NCBI GenBank assembly: GCA_947489085.1
Contig: CANLCJ010000001.1
Location: 1 to 64,000 of the forward strand
Direction: 5' to 3'
From: an uncultured Flavobacteriaceae bacterium
GTDB taxonomy: Bacteria; Bacteroidota; Bacteroidia; Flavobacteriales; Flavobacteriaceae
DNA: 64,000 nt
Both the position numbers and the translations under genes were made by a program. Of this stretch, positions 18,770 to 26,679 are shown piece by piece. Each line of letters opens with the position of its first letter. The first letter of the stretch is position 1. The notes beneath the pieces are model-generated. The model searched no databases and had not been told where the DNA came from. It saw only the letters and a program-made list of their open reading frames with translations.

Positions 18770-19744
18770 ATGGCAGAACTACCCCTATATCCTATAAAGT
18801 TTACCCCTATTTTGAAGGAAAAAATATGGGGAGGAAGTAAGTTAGGAAAACTTCTCAATAAAGATACAACTGCTACTAATATAGGTGAAAGTTGGGAAAT
18901 CAGTGACGTTAAAGGAGATACATCTATAGTATGCAATGGCCCATTAAAAGGGAAGTCTTTAAAGGAATTACAAGAACAATTTAAAGCCAAATTAATAGGT
19001 GTTAAAAATTACGATACTTTCGGTAATAAATTTCCTTTGTTGATAAAATTTATAGATGCAAAACAGGATTTATCAATACAATTACACCCTAACGACGAGC
19101 TTGCAGCTAAACGGCACGATTCTTTTGGAAAAACAGAGATGTGGTATGTGTTACAAGCAGATAATGATTCGAATTTAATAGTAGGATTTAACCAAAAAGT
19201 AACACCAGAGACCTATTTAGAACATTTAGAATCTAAAACACTAACCAAAATTTTAAATTTTGATACCGTAAGTGTTGGAGACACCTATTTTATAGAAGTC
19301 GGTAGAGTGCACGCTATTGGAGCAGGAGTAATGGTTGCCGAAATTCAACAAACCAGCGATATAACATACAGAGTGTACGATTGGGATAGAGTAGATGCCG
19401 AAGGTAACGAAAGAGAGTTGCACAACGATCTGGCTATAGATGCCATAAACTTTAATATGCCCGATAATTTTAGAGTAAATTACAATAAAACGCAAAATAC
19501 AGCAAACCCCATGGTAAGCTGTCCCTACTTTACAACAAACTATATTGAGGTAACCCAGCCTTTAGAAAAAAGTAATACAAAAGATTCTTTTTTTATATAC
19601 ATGTGTGTAGAAGGAAGCGCTACAATAACAGTTAATAATAGTACCGAAACCCTAAATAAAGGCGAAACTATATTATTACCAGCGGCTATAAAAACCTATA
19701 ATATTGATGCAAAAAAAGCGACATTATTAGAAGTTTATGTTTAG
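18770..19744 (+). CDS. manA: mannose-6-phosphate isomerase, class I
   Basis: Cupin metalloenzyme of 324 residues that interconverts mannose-6-P and fructose-6-P. It has an N-terminal KEKIWGG, the zinc-binding SIQLHPND (His and Gln ligands), KTEMWYVL and the later GRVHAIGAG motif, followed by a C-terminal cupin half (FIYMCVEGSATI). It follows the PTPS gene by 6 bases. A small conserved gene follows after 27 bases. It feeds GDP-mannose or mannan use; nothing unusual. Confidence 0.92.
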   Translation: MAELPLYPIKFTPILKEKIWGGSKLGKLLNKDTTATNIGESWEISDVKGDTSIVCNGPLKGKSLKELQEQFKAKLIGVKNYDTFGNKFPLLIKFIDAKQDLSIQLHPNDELAAKRHDSFGKTEMWYVLQADNDSNLIVGFNQKVTPETYLEHLESKTLTKILNFDTVSVGDTYFIEVGRVHAIGAGVMVAEIQQTSDITYRVYDWDRVDAEGNERELHNDLAIDAINFNMPDNFRVNYNKTQNTANPMVSCPYFTTNYIEVTQPLEKSNTKDSFFIYMCVEGSATITVNNSTETLNKGETILLPAAIKTYNIDAKKATLLEVYV

Positions 19745-19771
19745 TTTTACACCAAAATAAAAAATAAACTT

Positions 19772-20038
19772 ATGGCAAGCTTAAGAGATTTAAAAAGAGA
19801 TATCAATTACGTTTTAGGAGACATTATAGAGGCTGTTTACATTTGGGAAAACGAAAACAATGCCAAAGGCTCAAAAGCGGGAGAAGAAATAATTGATGAA
19901 GCTATAGCTACATTTGATGTTTTAATAGCAAAAGTTAACGATAAATCTGTAGAAAATAGAAAACAGCACCTTAAAGCAGTTAATAAAGCGCTAGAAGAAA
20001 AAGGGAGAGTTTTAATAGAAAAAATAAATAATTTATAA
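19772..20038 (+). CDS. conserved small helical protein, function unknown
   Basis: Protein of 88 residues, mostly predicted helix, with charged residues spread through (MASLRDLKRDINYVLGDI at the start; KALEEKGRVLIEKINNL at the end). No signal peptide or membrane segment. It sits 27 bases after manA, before the tRNA-Thr promoter, and is probably the last gene of the idi-PTPS-manA operon. Small proteins with this start are conserved in Flavobacteriaceae as far as I recall, but no function is assigned. Confidence 0.75.
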   Translation: MASLRDLKRDINYVLGDIIEAVYIWENENNAKGSKAGEEIIDEAIATFDVLIAKVNDKSVENRKQHLKAVNKALEEKGRVLIEKINNL

Positions 20039-20056
20039 ATTTTTTCAAGGTATTTC

Positions 20057-20086
20057 TTGCGATTTCAAATATAGAAATTATATTTG
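20057..20086 (+). promoter_or_regulatory. promoter of tRNA-Thr
   Basis: TTG at 20057-20059, a 19-base spacer, then TATATTTG at 20079-20086: a near-perfect Bacteroidetes sigma-A promoter. It ends 12 bases before the mature tRNA. Confidence 0.8.
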
Positions 20087-20098
20087 CACTCGCTAAAA

Positions 20099-20172
20099 GC
20101 CGATGTAGCTCAGCTGGCTAGAGCAGCTGATTTGTAATCAGCAGGTCGTGGGTTCGAGTCCCTCCATCGGCT
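20099..20172 (+). tRNA. tRNA-Thr (anticodon TGT)
   Basis: A 74-base cloverleaf: acceptor GCCGATG/CATCGGC, D-arm with AGCTGGCTAGAGC, anticodon stem CTGAT/ATCAG with loop TTGTA around TGT, and T-arm GTGGG-TTCGAGT-CCCTC. CCA is not encoded. Confidence 0.95.
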
Positions 20173-20173
20173 C

Positions 20174-20212
20174 AAAAAAAAATCTCAAACATGAAAATGT
20201 TTGAGATTTTTT
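20174..20212. terminator. bidirectional terminator
   Basis: AATCTCAAACAT / ATGTTTGAGATT stem with a GAAA loop, A-run on the left and T-run on the right. It serves tRNA-Thr (+) and the DUF4369 gene (-). Confidence 0.85.
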
Positions 20213-20234
20213 AGTTTTACAAAACTACTAAGTG

Positions 20235-20933
20235 TTAGTTGTCGTTTTTCCTTTGCGTAATGTATTCATCAAGCTTTTTTCCATATTTAGAAGCTTTTAC
20301 ACTAGGTGTTAAAGATTTATAAATAGTGTCTAATAAATTAGTATTTGCATTGTAAATTTCTGAAAGTGCCAAATAAGGTGCAACTTCACTATCTGCATGG
20401 TTAATAGCAAAATTTACAGTTTGTAAATACTTATTTTTCAAAATATTTTTCTGCTGCTTGGCCATGGTTTGTGCAGCTACAGAGTCTCCAGATTTTTTTG
20501 CTTCAAACTCCCCTTTAATAAGATCTAAATTTCTATGATTTAATCGAGTAATAAGCTTTTGATAATCTATGAGTACTAAATGTTGTTTGGAACCCTTTAT
20601 AGTTGCATTAGAAACAAAGTTTTTAACGTTAGTATTAATTTCGGTAACCCCTTTATCCGCAAAAAAGCTAATTCTACCTTCTTCCATAGAAGACAGTTTA
20701 TCTAAATACAAGAAGAATAAATCTGGCTCATCTAAATCGCTATAAAGTTCTATTTTTTTGTTGCCAACAATAGAAACAGAGTCTACAGTTATTAGTGTTG
20801 TATCAATAAAACGCTTTAAATAGACAACACCCTTTTTAAGACCTTTAACATTTACTATTACAGTAAGGTCTTTTTGCTTTTTAGAACAAGCAATTACAGT
20901 TAAAACAAAAAATAGAAAGATAATTTTTCTCAT
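20235..20933 (-). CDS. DUF4369-domain lipoprotein
   Basis: I choose the start at MRKIIFLFFV (20933), because it gives a clean lipoprotein signal with lipobox VIACS (Cys16); an upstream ATG at 20966 would add eleven residues. The protein is 232 residues. The N-terminal part matches DUF4369 (VIVNVKGLKKGVVYLKRF...), a domain often found in front of a thioredoxin-like TlpA domain in Bacteroidetes. Here no CxxC thioredoxin domain follows; the rest is a charged helical region. It is probably an outer-membrane or periplasmic lipoprotein of unknown role. Confidence 0.75.
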   Translation of the reverse strand: MRKIIFLFFVLTVIACSKKQKDLTVIVNVKGLKKGVVYLKRFIDTTLITVDSVSIVGNKKIELYSDLDEPDLFFLYLDKLSSMEEGRISFFADKGVTEINTNVKNFVSNATIKGSKQHLVLIDYQKLITRLNHRNLDLIKGEFEAKKSGDSVAAQTMAKQQKNILKNKYLQTVNFAINHADSEVAPYLALSEIYNANTNLLDTIYKSLTPSVKASKYGKKLDEYITQRKNDN

Positions 20934-20966
20934 AAAAATAAAATATAGTATCCGCGCAAATATCAT

Positions 20967-21376
20967 ATAAATATAAATGATAAACTAACCATGTTATTAA
21001 TTTTGGCGATTAGCACTATTTAATTCAAGAATAGTTATGTTTTAAGTACAGCTTGCGCATCGAGATTTTTGTTTTGAAAAAAACACAAATAAAATACATC
21101 TACATTATGTTTTGGCACAATGATTGATTAGTATATAAAAGTTACATTCAAAGTCAGGTTTATTGAGTGGTTACTTTAAACTTTTGAATGGTAATATCAT
21201 ATTTTGGTTGGTTAGTTAGAAAAAAAGTACCCTATTTTTAGGGTGCTTTTTTTAGTTTTAATGGTTTTTGAAACTGTTTTCTGTCGAAATTTTATACTTT
21301 TTATCGATTATCTGAAAAAATAAATGCATTTCGTCGATTTTTAATGTTTTTAATCGTTAAAATTAAAAGTACTTTA
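20967..21376. other. intergenic region, no gene seen
   Basis: About 400 bases of AT-rich sequence. A T-run follows TAGGGTGC near 21236-21256, but I see no convincing stem or ORF. Confidence 0.35.
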
Positions 21377-21530
21377 TATCTTTGAAATGTACTGGATAAT
21401 ATACTTTTTAGTGCAATGGATTAATTAATTAATATTTGCGTTATGTTGATGATGTGGAGACCCCAAATCTAACACATAATATTAAAGCAAATGAAAAAAG
21501 AACCGAGTTTGAGGGAACTCGGTTTTTTTA
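21377..21530 (+). ncRNA. candidate small RNA or leader transcript
   Basis: TATCTTTG at 21377-21384 fits the -7 consensus. A strong terminator ends the unit (AACCGAGTT / AACTCGGTT stem at 21501-21525 plus a T-run). The transcript would be ~140 nt. The only ORF inside is a nine-codon one (MLMMWRPQI) near 21441. There is no gene downstream on this strand; the AlkB-like gene is convergent, so the terminator may also serve it. A free-standing small RNA is the simplest reading. Confidence 0.45.
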
Positions 21531-21548
21531 TGCCTTCTTTTTATCCAG

Positions 21549-22145
21549 TTATTGGTCAATAATTCTAAAAGTTAAATTTATTCTAGGTTTAATTTCTTTT
21601 TTAGTTTTAGGTATTTGGTGAAGCCAATTTTCTTGAGTCGCACCTTGCATTACCAAAAGGCTACCATGTTCTAACAATAGCTTTTTCTTGAGCGTCTTGT
21701 GCGTTTTATGTTTTAAATGGAAAGGGCGCTCTTCTCCAAATGTAATTGAAGCAATTGTAGGATGTTTGCCCAACGCCTTTTCATTATCTGCATGCCAACC
21801 ATTACTGTCTTTACCTTCGCGATACAAATTAGCTAAACAGCTTGTAAACTTTAGGTGTAGTTCTTCTTCTATAATTTTTTTAATTTGAAGCATGGCACCA
21901 GTAAATGCATTAGGGTACATGGTAATGTTGCTGTAAGAATAAGGTGCTTTGTTATCACCATAAAAAGCAGTTAATCGAGGTTGGTCGTAAACTTTACCAA
22001 AAACCTTTATTTTATCTTGTTGCCAAGGAATAGTGGACAATAAGGTATTAAAATGCGTGTTTGCTTCTTCTTGATTGAAAAAATTAGGATAATAAATAAT
22101 ATCGGCATCAGGTAAGTTTAAATTCTCACCAAATAATAAGCGCAT
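21549..22145 (-). CDS. AlkB-like 2-oxoglutarate/Fe(II) dioxygenase
   Basis: Protein of 198 residues, the size of bacterial ALKBH2/3-like enzymes, which remove alkyl groups from DNA or RNA bases. The iron ligands are His118 and Asp120 (GWHADNE) and His176 (WLHQIPK). The 2-oxoglutarate-binding arginines are Arg188 and Arg194 (PRINLTFR). A substrate-loop region SYSNITMYPNAFTG is also visible. It is cytosolic and probably part of alkylation damage repair. It is divergent from the VanX-like gene, with only ~40 bases between the start codons. Confidence 0.9.
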   Translation of the reverse strand: MRLLFGENLNLPDADIIYYPNFFNQEEANTHFNTLLSTIPWQQDKIKVFGKVYDQPRLTAFYGDNKAPYSYSNITMYPNAFTGAMLQIKKIIEEELHLKFTSCLANLYREGKDSNGWHADNEKALGKHPTIASITFGEERPFHLKHKTHKTLKKKLLLEHGSLLVMQGATQENWLHQIPKTKKEIKPRINLTFRIIDQ

Positions 22146-22182
22146 ACTTTTATTTTCTAAATTAGCACAAATGATTTATTTA

Positions 22183-22848
22183 ATGAAGACGCATATAGTT
22201 TTTTTTTCTCTATTCTTAACATCTTTAGCATATAGTCAATTACCTGAAGGGTTTGTCTATGTAAAAGACGTAGCCCCAACTATAGAAGTGGATTTAAGAT
22301 ACAACAGCTCTAATAATTTTTTAGGACAAAGAGTAAACGGATACCATAACAATTGTTTAATTTTAACTGAGGCAGCAGCTTTAGCGCTGGTTAAAGTAGA
22401 AAATGAACTTAAGTTGAAAAACTTGGGCTTAAAAGTTTTCGATGGGTATAGACCACAGCGTGCAGTAAATCATTTTATTACATGGGCTAAGACTCTAAGC
22501 GATACACTTAATAAAGCAGAGTATTACCCTAAGGTAATGAAGAAGAATTTATTTAAGGAAGAATACATTGCTTCGCGCTCCGGGCACACAAAGGGCAGTA
22601 CGGTAGATTTAACACTAATAAATTTAAGTACCAAAGAAGAATTAGATATGGGAAGCCCTTATGATTTTTTTGGAAGGAAATCCTGGATTAATTATCAAAA
22701 TCTATCTGAAACGCAAAAAGCGCATAGAGCATTGCTTCAAGGTGTAATGTTAAAACATGGTTTTAGAAACTATGCAAGAGAATGGTGGCATTTTACACTA
22801 AACCAACAACCATTTCCTAATACGTATTTTGATTTTCCTGTAGAATAG
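22183..22848 (+). CDS. VanX-like D-alanyl-D-alanine dipeptidase (M15D)
   Basis: I choose the ATG at 22183 (MKTHIVFFSLFLTSLAYSQ), which gives a normal signal peptide. The M15D zinc motif is SGHTKGSTVDLTL (His and Asp ligands). The catalytic Glu and third ligand His lie in EWWHF near the C-terminus, and DGYRPQRAV is the conserved Arg region. The mature enzyme would work in the periplasm on D-Ala-D-Ala, most likely in peptidoglycan turnover. No van resistance genes lie nearby. Confidence 0.9.
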   Translation: MKTHIVFFSLFLTSLAYSQLPEGFVYVKDVAPTIEVDLRYNSSNNFLGQRVNGYHNNCLILTEAAALALVKVENELKLKNLGLKVFDGYRPQRAVNHFITWAKTLSDTLNKAEYYPKVMKKNLFKEEYIASRSGHTKGSTVDLTLINLSTKEELDMGSPYDFFGRKSWINYQNLSETQKAHRALLQGVMLKHGFRNYAREWWHFTLNQQPFPNTYFDFPVE

Positions 22849-22900
22849 AAATACTAATATGAAATGAACAAAAGGGTTACAAAGCGGTAATTCTAATGCA

Positions 22901-22940
22901 AAAAAGAAGCGAATCTCAAAATGAGATTCGCTTCTTTTTT
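22901..22940. terminator. bidirectional terminator
   Basis: GAAGCGAATCTCA / TGAGATTCGCTTC stem with an AAA loop, A-run and T-run, between the convergent VanX-like and YceI-like genes. Confidence 0.9.
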
Positions 22941-22963
22941 ATGTATCTAGGTAGAATTTTAGA

Positions 22964-23584
22964 TTAGCTTTTACGTAAAAAAGTAGAAACTTCTAAAGAA
23001 ACGTCTTCCCAAGTTTTACTTATACCATCGTCACCCTTATGCAATTCGTAACACACTTTGTTTAAAGAGGCTAATGCAGCTAAGGCGTCCCACTCTTTAA
23101 GGTTAATATCTCCTTTCATAGTTACACGTCTTTCATCTGTTACGCTTACTTCTAGAGGTAATTTTTTGGTAACACCATTCATTGTTAAATTAGCATAATA
23201 ACCACTACCGTCGTGTTTAATCATACCTTTTAAAAGCTCTGTATTTAACATTTTTCCGAAGAAAAACTCTTTAATTTTAGAATCTCTTCCAGCATTATTA
23301 GTAAATAAACTGCTTACTGGAATAGAAAATTCTAGGTCGTTTAAGGCTTCTTTAACAGAGTTTCCTGTTTTCGATTCGAAATTTAAAGTTTTAAATTCGC
23401 CACCAACTCCTTTTTTAGCAGTGGTTTTGTAAGCTGTAAATTTAACAGAAGTAGCTTCTGGTTTTACTACAAATTTTTCAGCTGAGGCTTCTGTTGTTTC
23501 TTCTGTTTTGCTGTCTTTAGCTTTTTCTTTACAAGAAGATAGTGCCGCTACAACTGTAAATAAGAGAATTGCTATTTTTTTCAT
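22964..23584 (-). CDS. YceI-like lipoprotein
   Basis: Protein of 206 residues. The lipoprotein signal has lipobox ALSSC (Cys18), followed by a Glu/Lys/Thr-rich linker and a YceI-like domain (~residues 38-200). The domain contains the typical start VKPEATSVKFTAYKT and the GRDSKIKEFFFGKM region that replaces the usual 'H...L....FF'. YceI folds as a lipocalin-like barrel that binds polyprenoids; the ligand here is unknown. It has a monocistronic position, with 320 bases upstream before the TolC gene end. Confidence 0.85.
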   Translation of the reverse strand: MKKIAILLFTVVAALSSCKEKAKDSKTEETTEASAEKFVVKPEATSVKFTAYKTTAKKGVGGEFKTLNFESKTGNSVKEALNDLEFSIPVSSLFTNNAGRDSKIKEFFFGKMLNTELLKGMIKHDGSGYYANLTMNGVTKKLPLEVSVTDERRVTMKGDINLKEWDALAALASLNKVCYELHKGDDGISKTWEDVSLEVSTFLRKS

Positions 23585-23906
23585 AATGATCGCTTTTATT
23601 TTATTCGAAATTACTGCTTAATTAAGCAAAAAACAAATTAAAGCCAAACCTATATATAATGGTATTTAAGACGTGAGATGTATTTAAGCCCAAATATATT
23701 CATTAGAAAACCTATTACGCCTCTCAACTACAGCAAACACTAACGCTATGTTATGTCTTTTAATTTAACCACTAGGTTGGCATTAAGAAAACGTTAGTCT
23801 TTTATGGCATTTAAAACCTTAATGGCGATGATATAACACATAATCTGGATTAAAGAAACAGTTAAATCACGCCTAGCTTTTAAGAACAGCATGTTAAAAC
23901 AAGATC
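23585..23906. other. intergenic region, no gene seen
   Basis: About 320 AT-rich bases between the tolC-like stop and the YceI start, both on the minus strand. A weak TCTTAAGG/CTTTTAAGA pairing near 23877-23912 might end the tolC transcript; nothing else is seen. Confidence 0.3.
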
Positions 23907-25313
23907 TTAAGGTGTTATCTCAGTATCTGATGCTGCCATTACATTAAATAAATTAGCTTTAGTTTTAAAGAAATCATTTTCGATTTCTACAGCTTTTAAT
24001 TTAACATCTATAAGTTTAGATTCTCTGGAGTTTACTAGAAACAAAGAACTTTCTCCTAAAAAGAATTTACGCTCTTCTGCAGTTAGTAATTTTGTATAAT
24101 CGCTTACTATAACAGCAGTATACTCGTTTTGTAGAACATAAGAATCCAATTCTTGGTTTATAGCATCTATCTTGTTTTGTAATGTAACTTGTGTGCTTTT
24201 CAATTCAAATTGAGTATCCTGAAGTTTTAATTTTGCCAGCTTTAAATCACCACGCTCTTTTCTAAGAAATAATGGCAAATGCACATGTAAGCCTGCTTTG
24301 TATTCGGAGGTGCTAAATGTACGAGCCTCATCTGGCGTTTCAGATAAAAAGTTGTATTGCAGGTCTATTTTTGGCAATAATGTGTTTCGTTTTAAACGTT
24401 TTTCTATAGTTAAGCTTCTAATTTTAAAATCTAGAGATTTTAATTTCGGGTGGCCGTTAATATCGAAATTTTCAACGTTTAGGCTAGACGTATTTAAAGT
24501 TTCGTCTACAGTTTCAATAGTGTTAACATCTGGTATAATGCCGTCTTTAATTTCTATAGGTGTATCATTATTAAGCCATAAAAAATTAGAAAGCTCTAAA
24601 GAAGCCTTTACGAATTTTATTCGAGATTTCTCTAGGTTTAAGCGTCTGGTATTGAGTGTAATTCTTGCTTCTAGAGTGTCTACAGCAGGTCTTTCTCCAA
24701 CCTCATAGCTTTTTTTAATGCCATCGAAGCGCATTTGCGCATTGGCTAAAAAGTCATTAAAAATTTGATTTTCGTTATAATGTCTCAACCAATTAAAATA
24801 AGTTACTGTAGCATCGTACAGAATATCGTTAATAACCAAAAGGCGTTCTGCTCTGGCCTTTTTTACAAACAGTCGCGATTGCCTTAGCATGGCCATACGC
24901 TTATTGGTTAATAGACCTCTAGCTAAAGGTACAGATACCCCAACACTGTATAAGCCATCTTCTGGCACGTCTGCCTCAGGATTTAAAAACACCCCAGAGT
25001 TTCGCTCAAAGTCGGCTTTAAATTCTACACCAAACCAGGTAGGTATTTTAAATGTGGATTTAAGCTTATCGAAATACTCAAGGTCTTTAAATTTTTTACG
25101 GTCGTAATCTACTTCAAACTTTGGATCGAAGGCACCTCTTGATTTTAAGAGCTTAGCTTCACTTTCACTAATTATTAGATTAGCTTGTTTTACAATAGGA
25201 TGAAAGGATTTTACATACCCAAGATATTCTGATAATGAAATTACAGAAATACCATCTTGTGCATAAAGCCAACCACCACAACTTAGCCATATACTTAATA
25301 GGAGTAGTCTCAT
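23907..25313 (-). CDS. TolC-family outer-membrane channel protein
   Basis: Protein of 468 residues with signal peptide MRLLLLSIWLSCGGWLYAQ. The mature part has two long helical repeats typical of outer-membrane efflux proteins (e.g. AKLLKSRGAFDPKFEVDYD; RESKLIDVKLKAVEIENDFF). It overlaps the upstream adaptor gene by 4 bases and is the last gene of a TetR-ABC-HlyD-TolC operon. By context it would be the outer-membrane exit channel of a type I-like export system. The cargo is not encoded nearby. Confidence 0.87.
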   Translation of the reverse strand: MRLLLLSIWLSCGGWLYAQDGISVISLSEYLGYVKSFHPIVKQANLIISESEAKLLKSRGAFDPKFEVDYDRKKFKDLEYFDKLKSTFKIPTWFGVEFKADFERNSGVFLNPEADVPEDGLYSVGVSVPLARGLLTNKRMAMLRQSRLFVKKARAERLLVINDILYDATVTYFNWLRHYNENQIFNDFLANAQMRFDGIKKSYEVGERPAVDTLEARITLNTRRLNLEKSRIKFVKASLELSNFLWLNNDTPIEIKDGIIPDVNTIETVDETLNTSSLNVENFDINGHPKLKSLDFKIRSLTIEKRLKRNTLLPKIDLQYNFLSETPDEARTFSTSEYKAGLHVHLPLFLRKERGDLKLAKLKLQDTQFELKSTQVTLQNKIDAINQELDSYVLQNEYTAVIVSDYTKLLTAEERKFFLGESSLFLVNSRESKLIDVKLKAVEIENDFFKTKANLFNVMAASDTEITP

Positions 25314-26671
25314 TTTTTATCTGTTTTAGAAGCTGTTTTTTTTGCGCCGTCTGGTTGGTAGTAGTTAGGAGGGAAGCTGTTTATTTGTCGCCATAATTCG
25401 AACCAAATAGGTACATCTTCCAGAAGCGCTATGGTTCTGGCACCAGAACCCACTCTAATAGCCTCTGGCCATTGATGGTCGCTCTCGTTGGGCGCTAACA
25501 AAATTCGATATTTTCCATTTGTGCTAATAAAATTCTCTATAGCAACAACTTTAGCCCCGTAAGTACCATAGGAAACATTGGGCCAACCACTAAATACAAT
25601 AGCAGGCCAACCATCGAACTGCACGCGAACATCTTCGCCAATATGTATTAAGGGTAAATCTATAGGTCTTACAAAGGTTTCTACAGCCAAATCGTATTGC
25701 GAAGGCATAATACCAACTAATTCCTGTCCTTCTTTAAAAGTAATACCAATACCTCCCGTAAGCGCTTTATTTATATACCCACTTTGCGGCGCGGTAACAT
25801 AGAGTAAACTGTTACGTTTTTTGTAGTTACTATATGCATTTTCTAATTTAGTAACTTGAGCCCTGGTATCGAAGCCGCTAGATTGCGCGGTAAACATATC
25901 GCTTTGGGCTTTAGATATTTTATCGGCAAAGGCGGCATTGGTTCTAGATAATTCTAAACGCGCATTGATAACCTGATTTTGGCTTGCCAAATATTTATTT
26001 TGTTGCGATATAAATTTAGCTTGGGTTTCTTGTAATTTTAAACGCTTTTCTTCAACATCTTTCACAGCCTTTAGTCCCTCATTTTGCAGCGTTTGTATAC
26101 GATCAAACTGAGTTTCGGCAATTTTTAAATTAGTTTTGGATGCTTCTAAATCGATACTATCGCTTTGTACTTTTAATAAAGATTGCTTGAGCTTATTACG
26201 TGTTTGTTCTATTTTTAGTCCCTGTTCGTTCCTAAGCGCCGCAATTTGTCGGTTTAAAGCGCTTACCTTGCCATCGTATGCTATTGCAGACGATGATTTT
26301 GCTTGTATTTGCTGATTGGTACGTTCTACCAACCTATCGTCAAAATAATCACTCTTAACCTCAGAAATTCTTAAAATAGTGTCGCCAGCACGTACAAAAT
26401 CGCCCTCTTGTACGAACCATTCTTCGATACGTCCAGGGATTTGAGATTGTATGGTTTGTGGGCGTTGGTTGGGTTTTAAAGTCGTTACTATACCATTGCC
26501 AGATATGTTTTGCGTCCACGGTAAAAACAAAACTATAATTAATATAATGGCAGCTGCCAACAAAAACTTGTTGAAGTAGTTAAAGTACTTTTTATCGGTT
26601 ATAGCTTTACCAGACTCATAGTTTTTAATACTAATGGCCTTGTTTATATTGTTATGAGATATATTAAGCAT
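25310..26671 (-). CDS. HlyD-family periplasmic adaptor protein
   Basis: Protein of 453 residues with one transmembrane segment near residues 32-50 (FLLAAAIILIIVLFLPW). A split biotinyl-lipoyl-like domain (NGIVTTLKPNQRPQTIQSQIPGRI at ~57-80; APQSGYIN later) flanks a long coiled-coil of ~190 residues. A beta-barrel domain follows (VRVQFDGWPAIVFSGWP). This is the membrane fusion protein that links the ABC exporter at 26680 to the TolC protein at 23907. Spacing to both is tight (8-base gap upstream, 4-base overlap downstream). Confidence 0.88.
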   Translation of the reverse strand: MLNISHNNINKAISIKNYESGKAITDKKYFNYFNKFLLAAAIILIIVLFLPWTQNISGNGIVTTLKPNQRPQTIQSQIPGRIEEWFVQEGDFVRAGDTILRISEVKSDYFDDRLVERTNQQIQAKSSSAIAYDGKVSALNRQIAALRNEQGLKIEQTRNKLKQSLLKVQSDSIDLEASKTNLKIAETQFDRIQTLQNEGLKAVKDVEEKRLKLQETQAKFISQQNKYLASQNQVINARLELSRTNAAFADKISKAQSDMFTAQSSGFDTRAQVTKLENAYSNYKKRNSLLYVTAPQSGYINKALTGGIGITFKEGQELVGIMPSQYDLAVETFVRPIDLPLIHIGEDVRVQFDGWPAIVFSGWPNVSYGTYGAKVVAIENFISTNGKYRILLAPNESDHQWPEAIRVGSGARTIALLEDVPIWFELWRQINSFPPNYYQPDGAKKTASKTDKK

Positions 26672-26679
26672 GATGTGTT

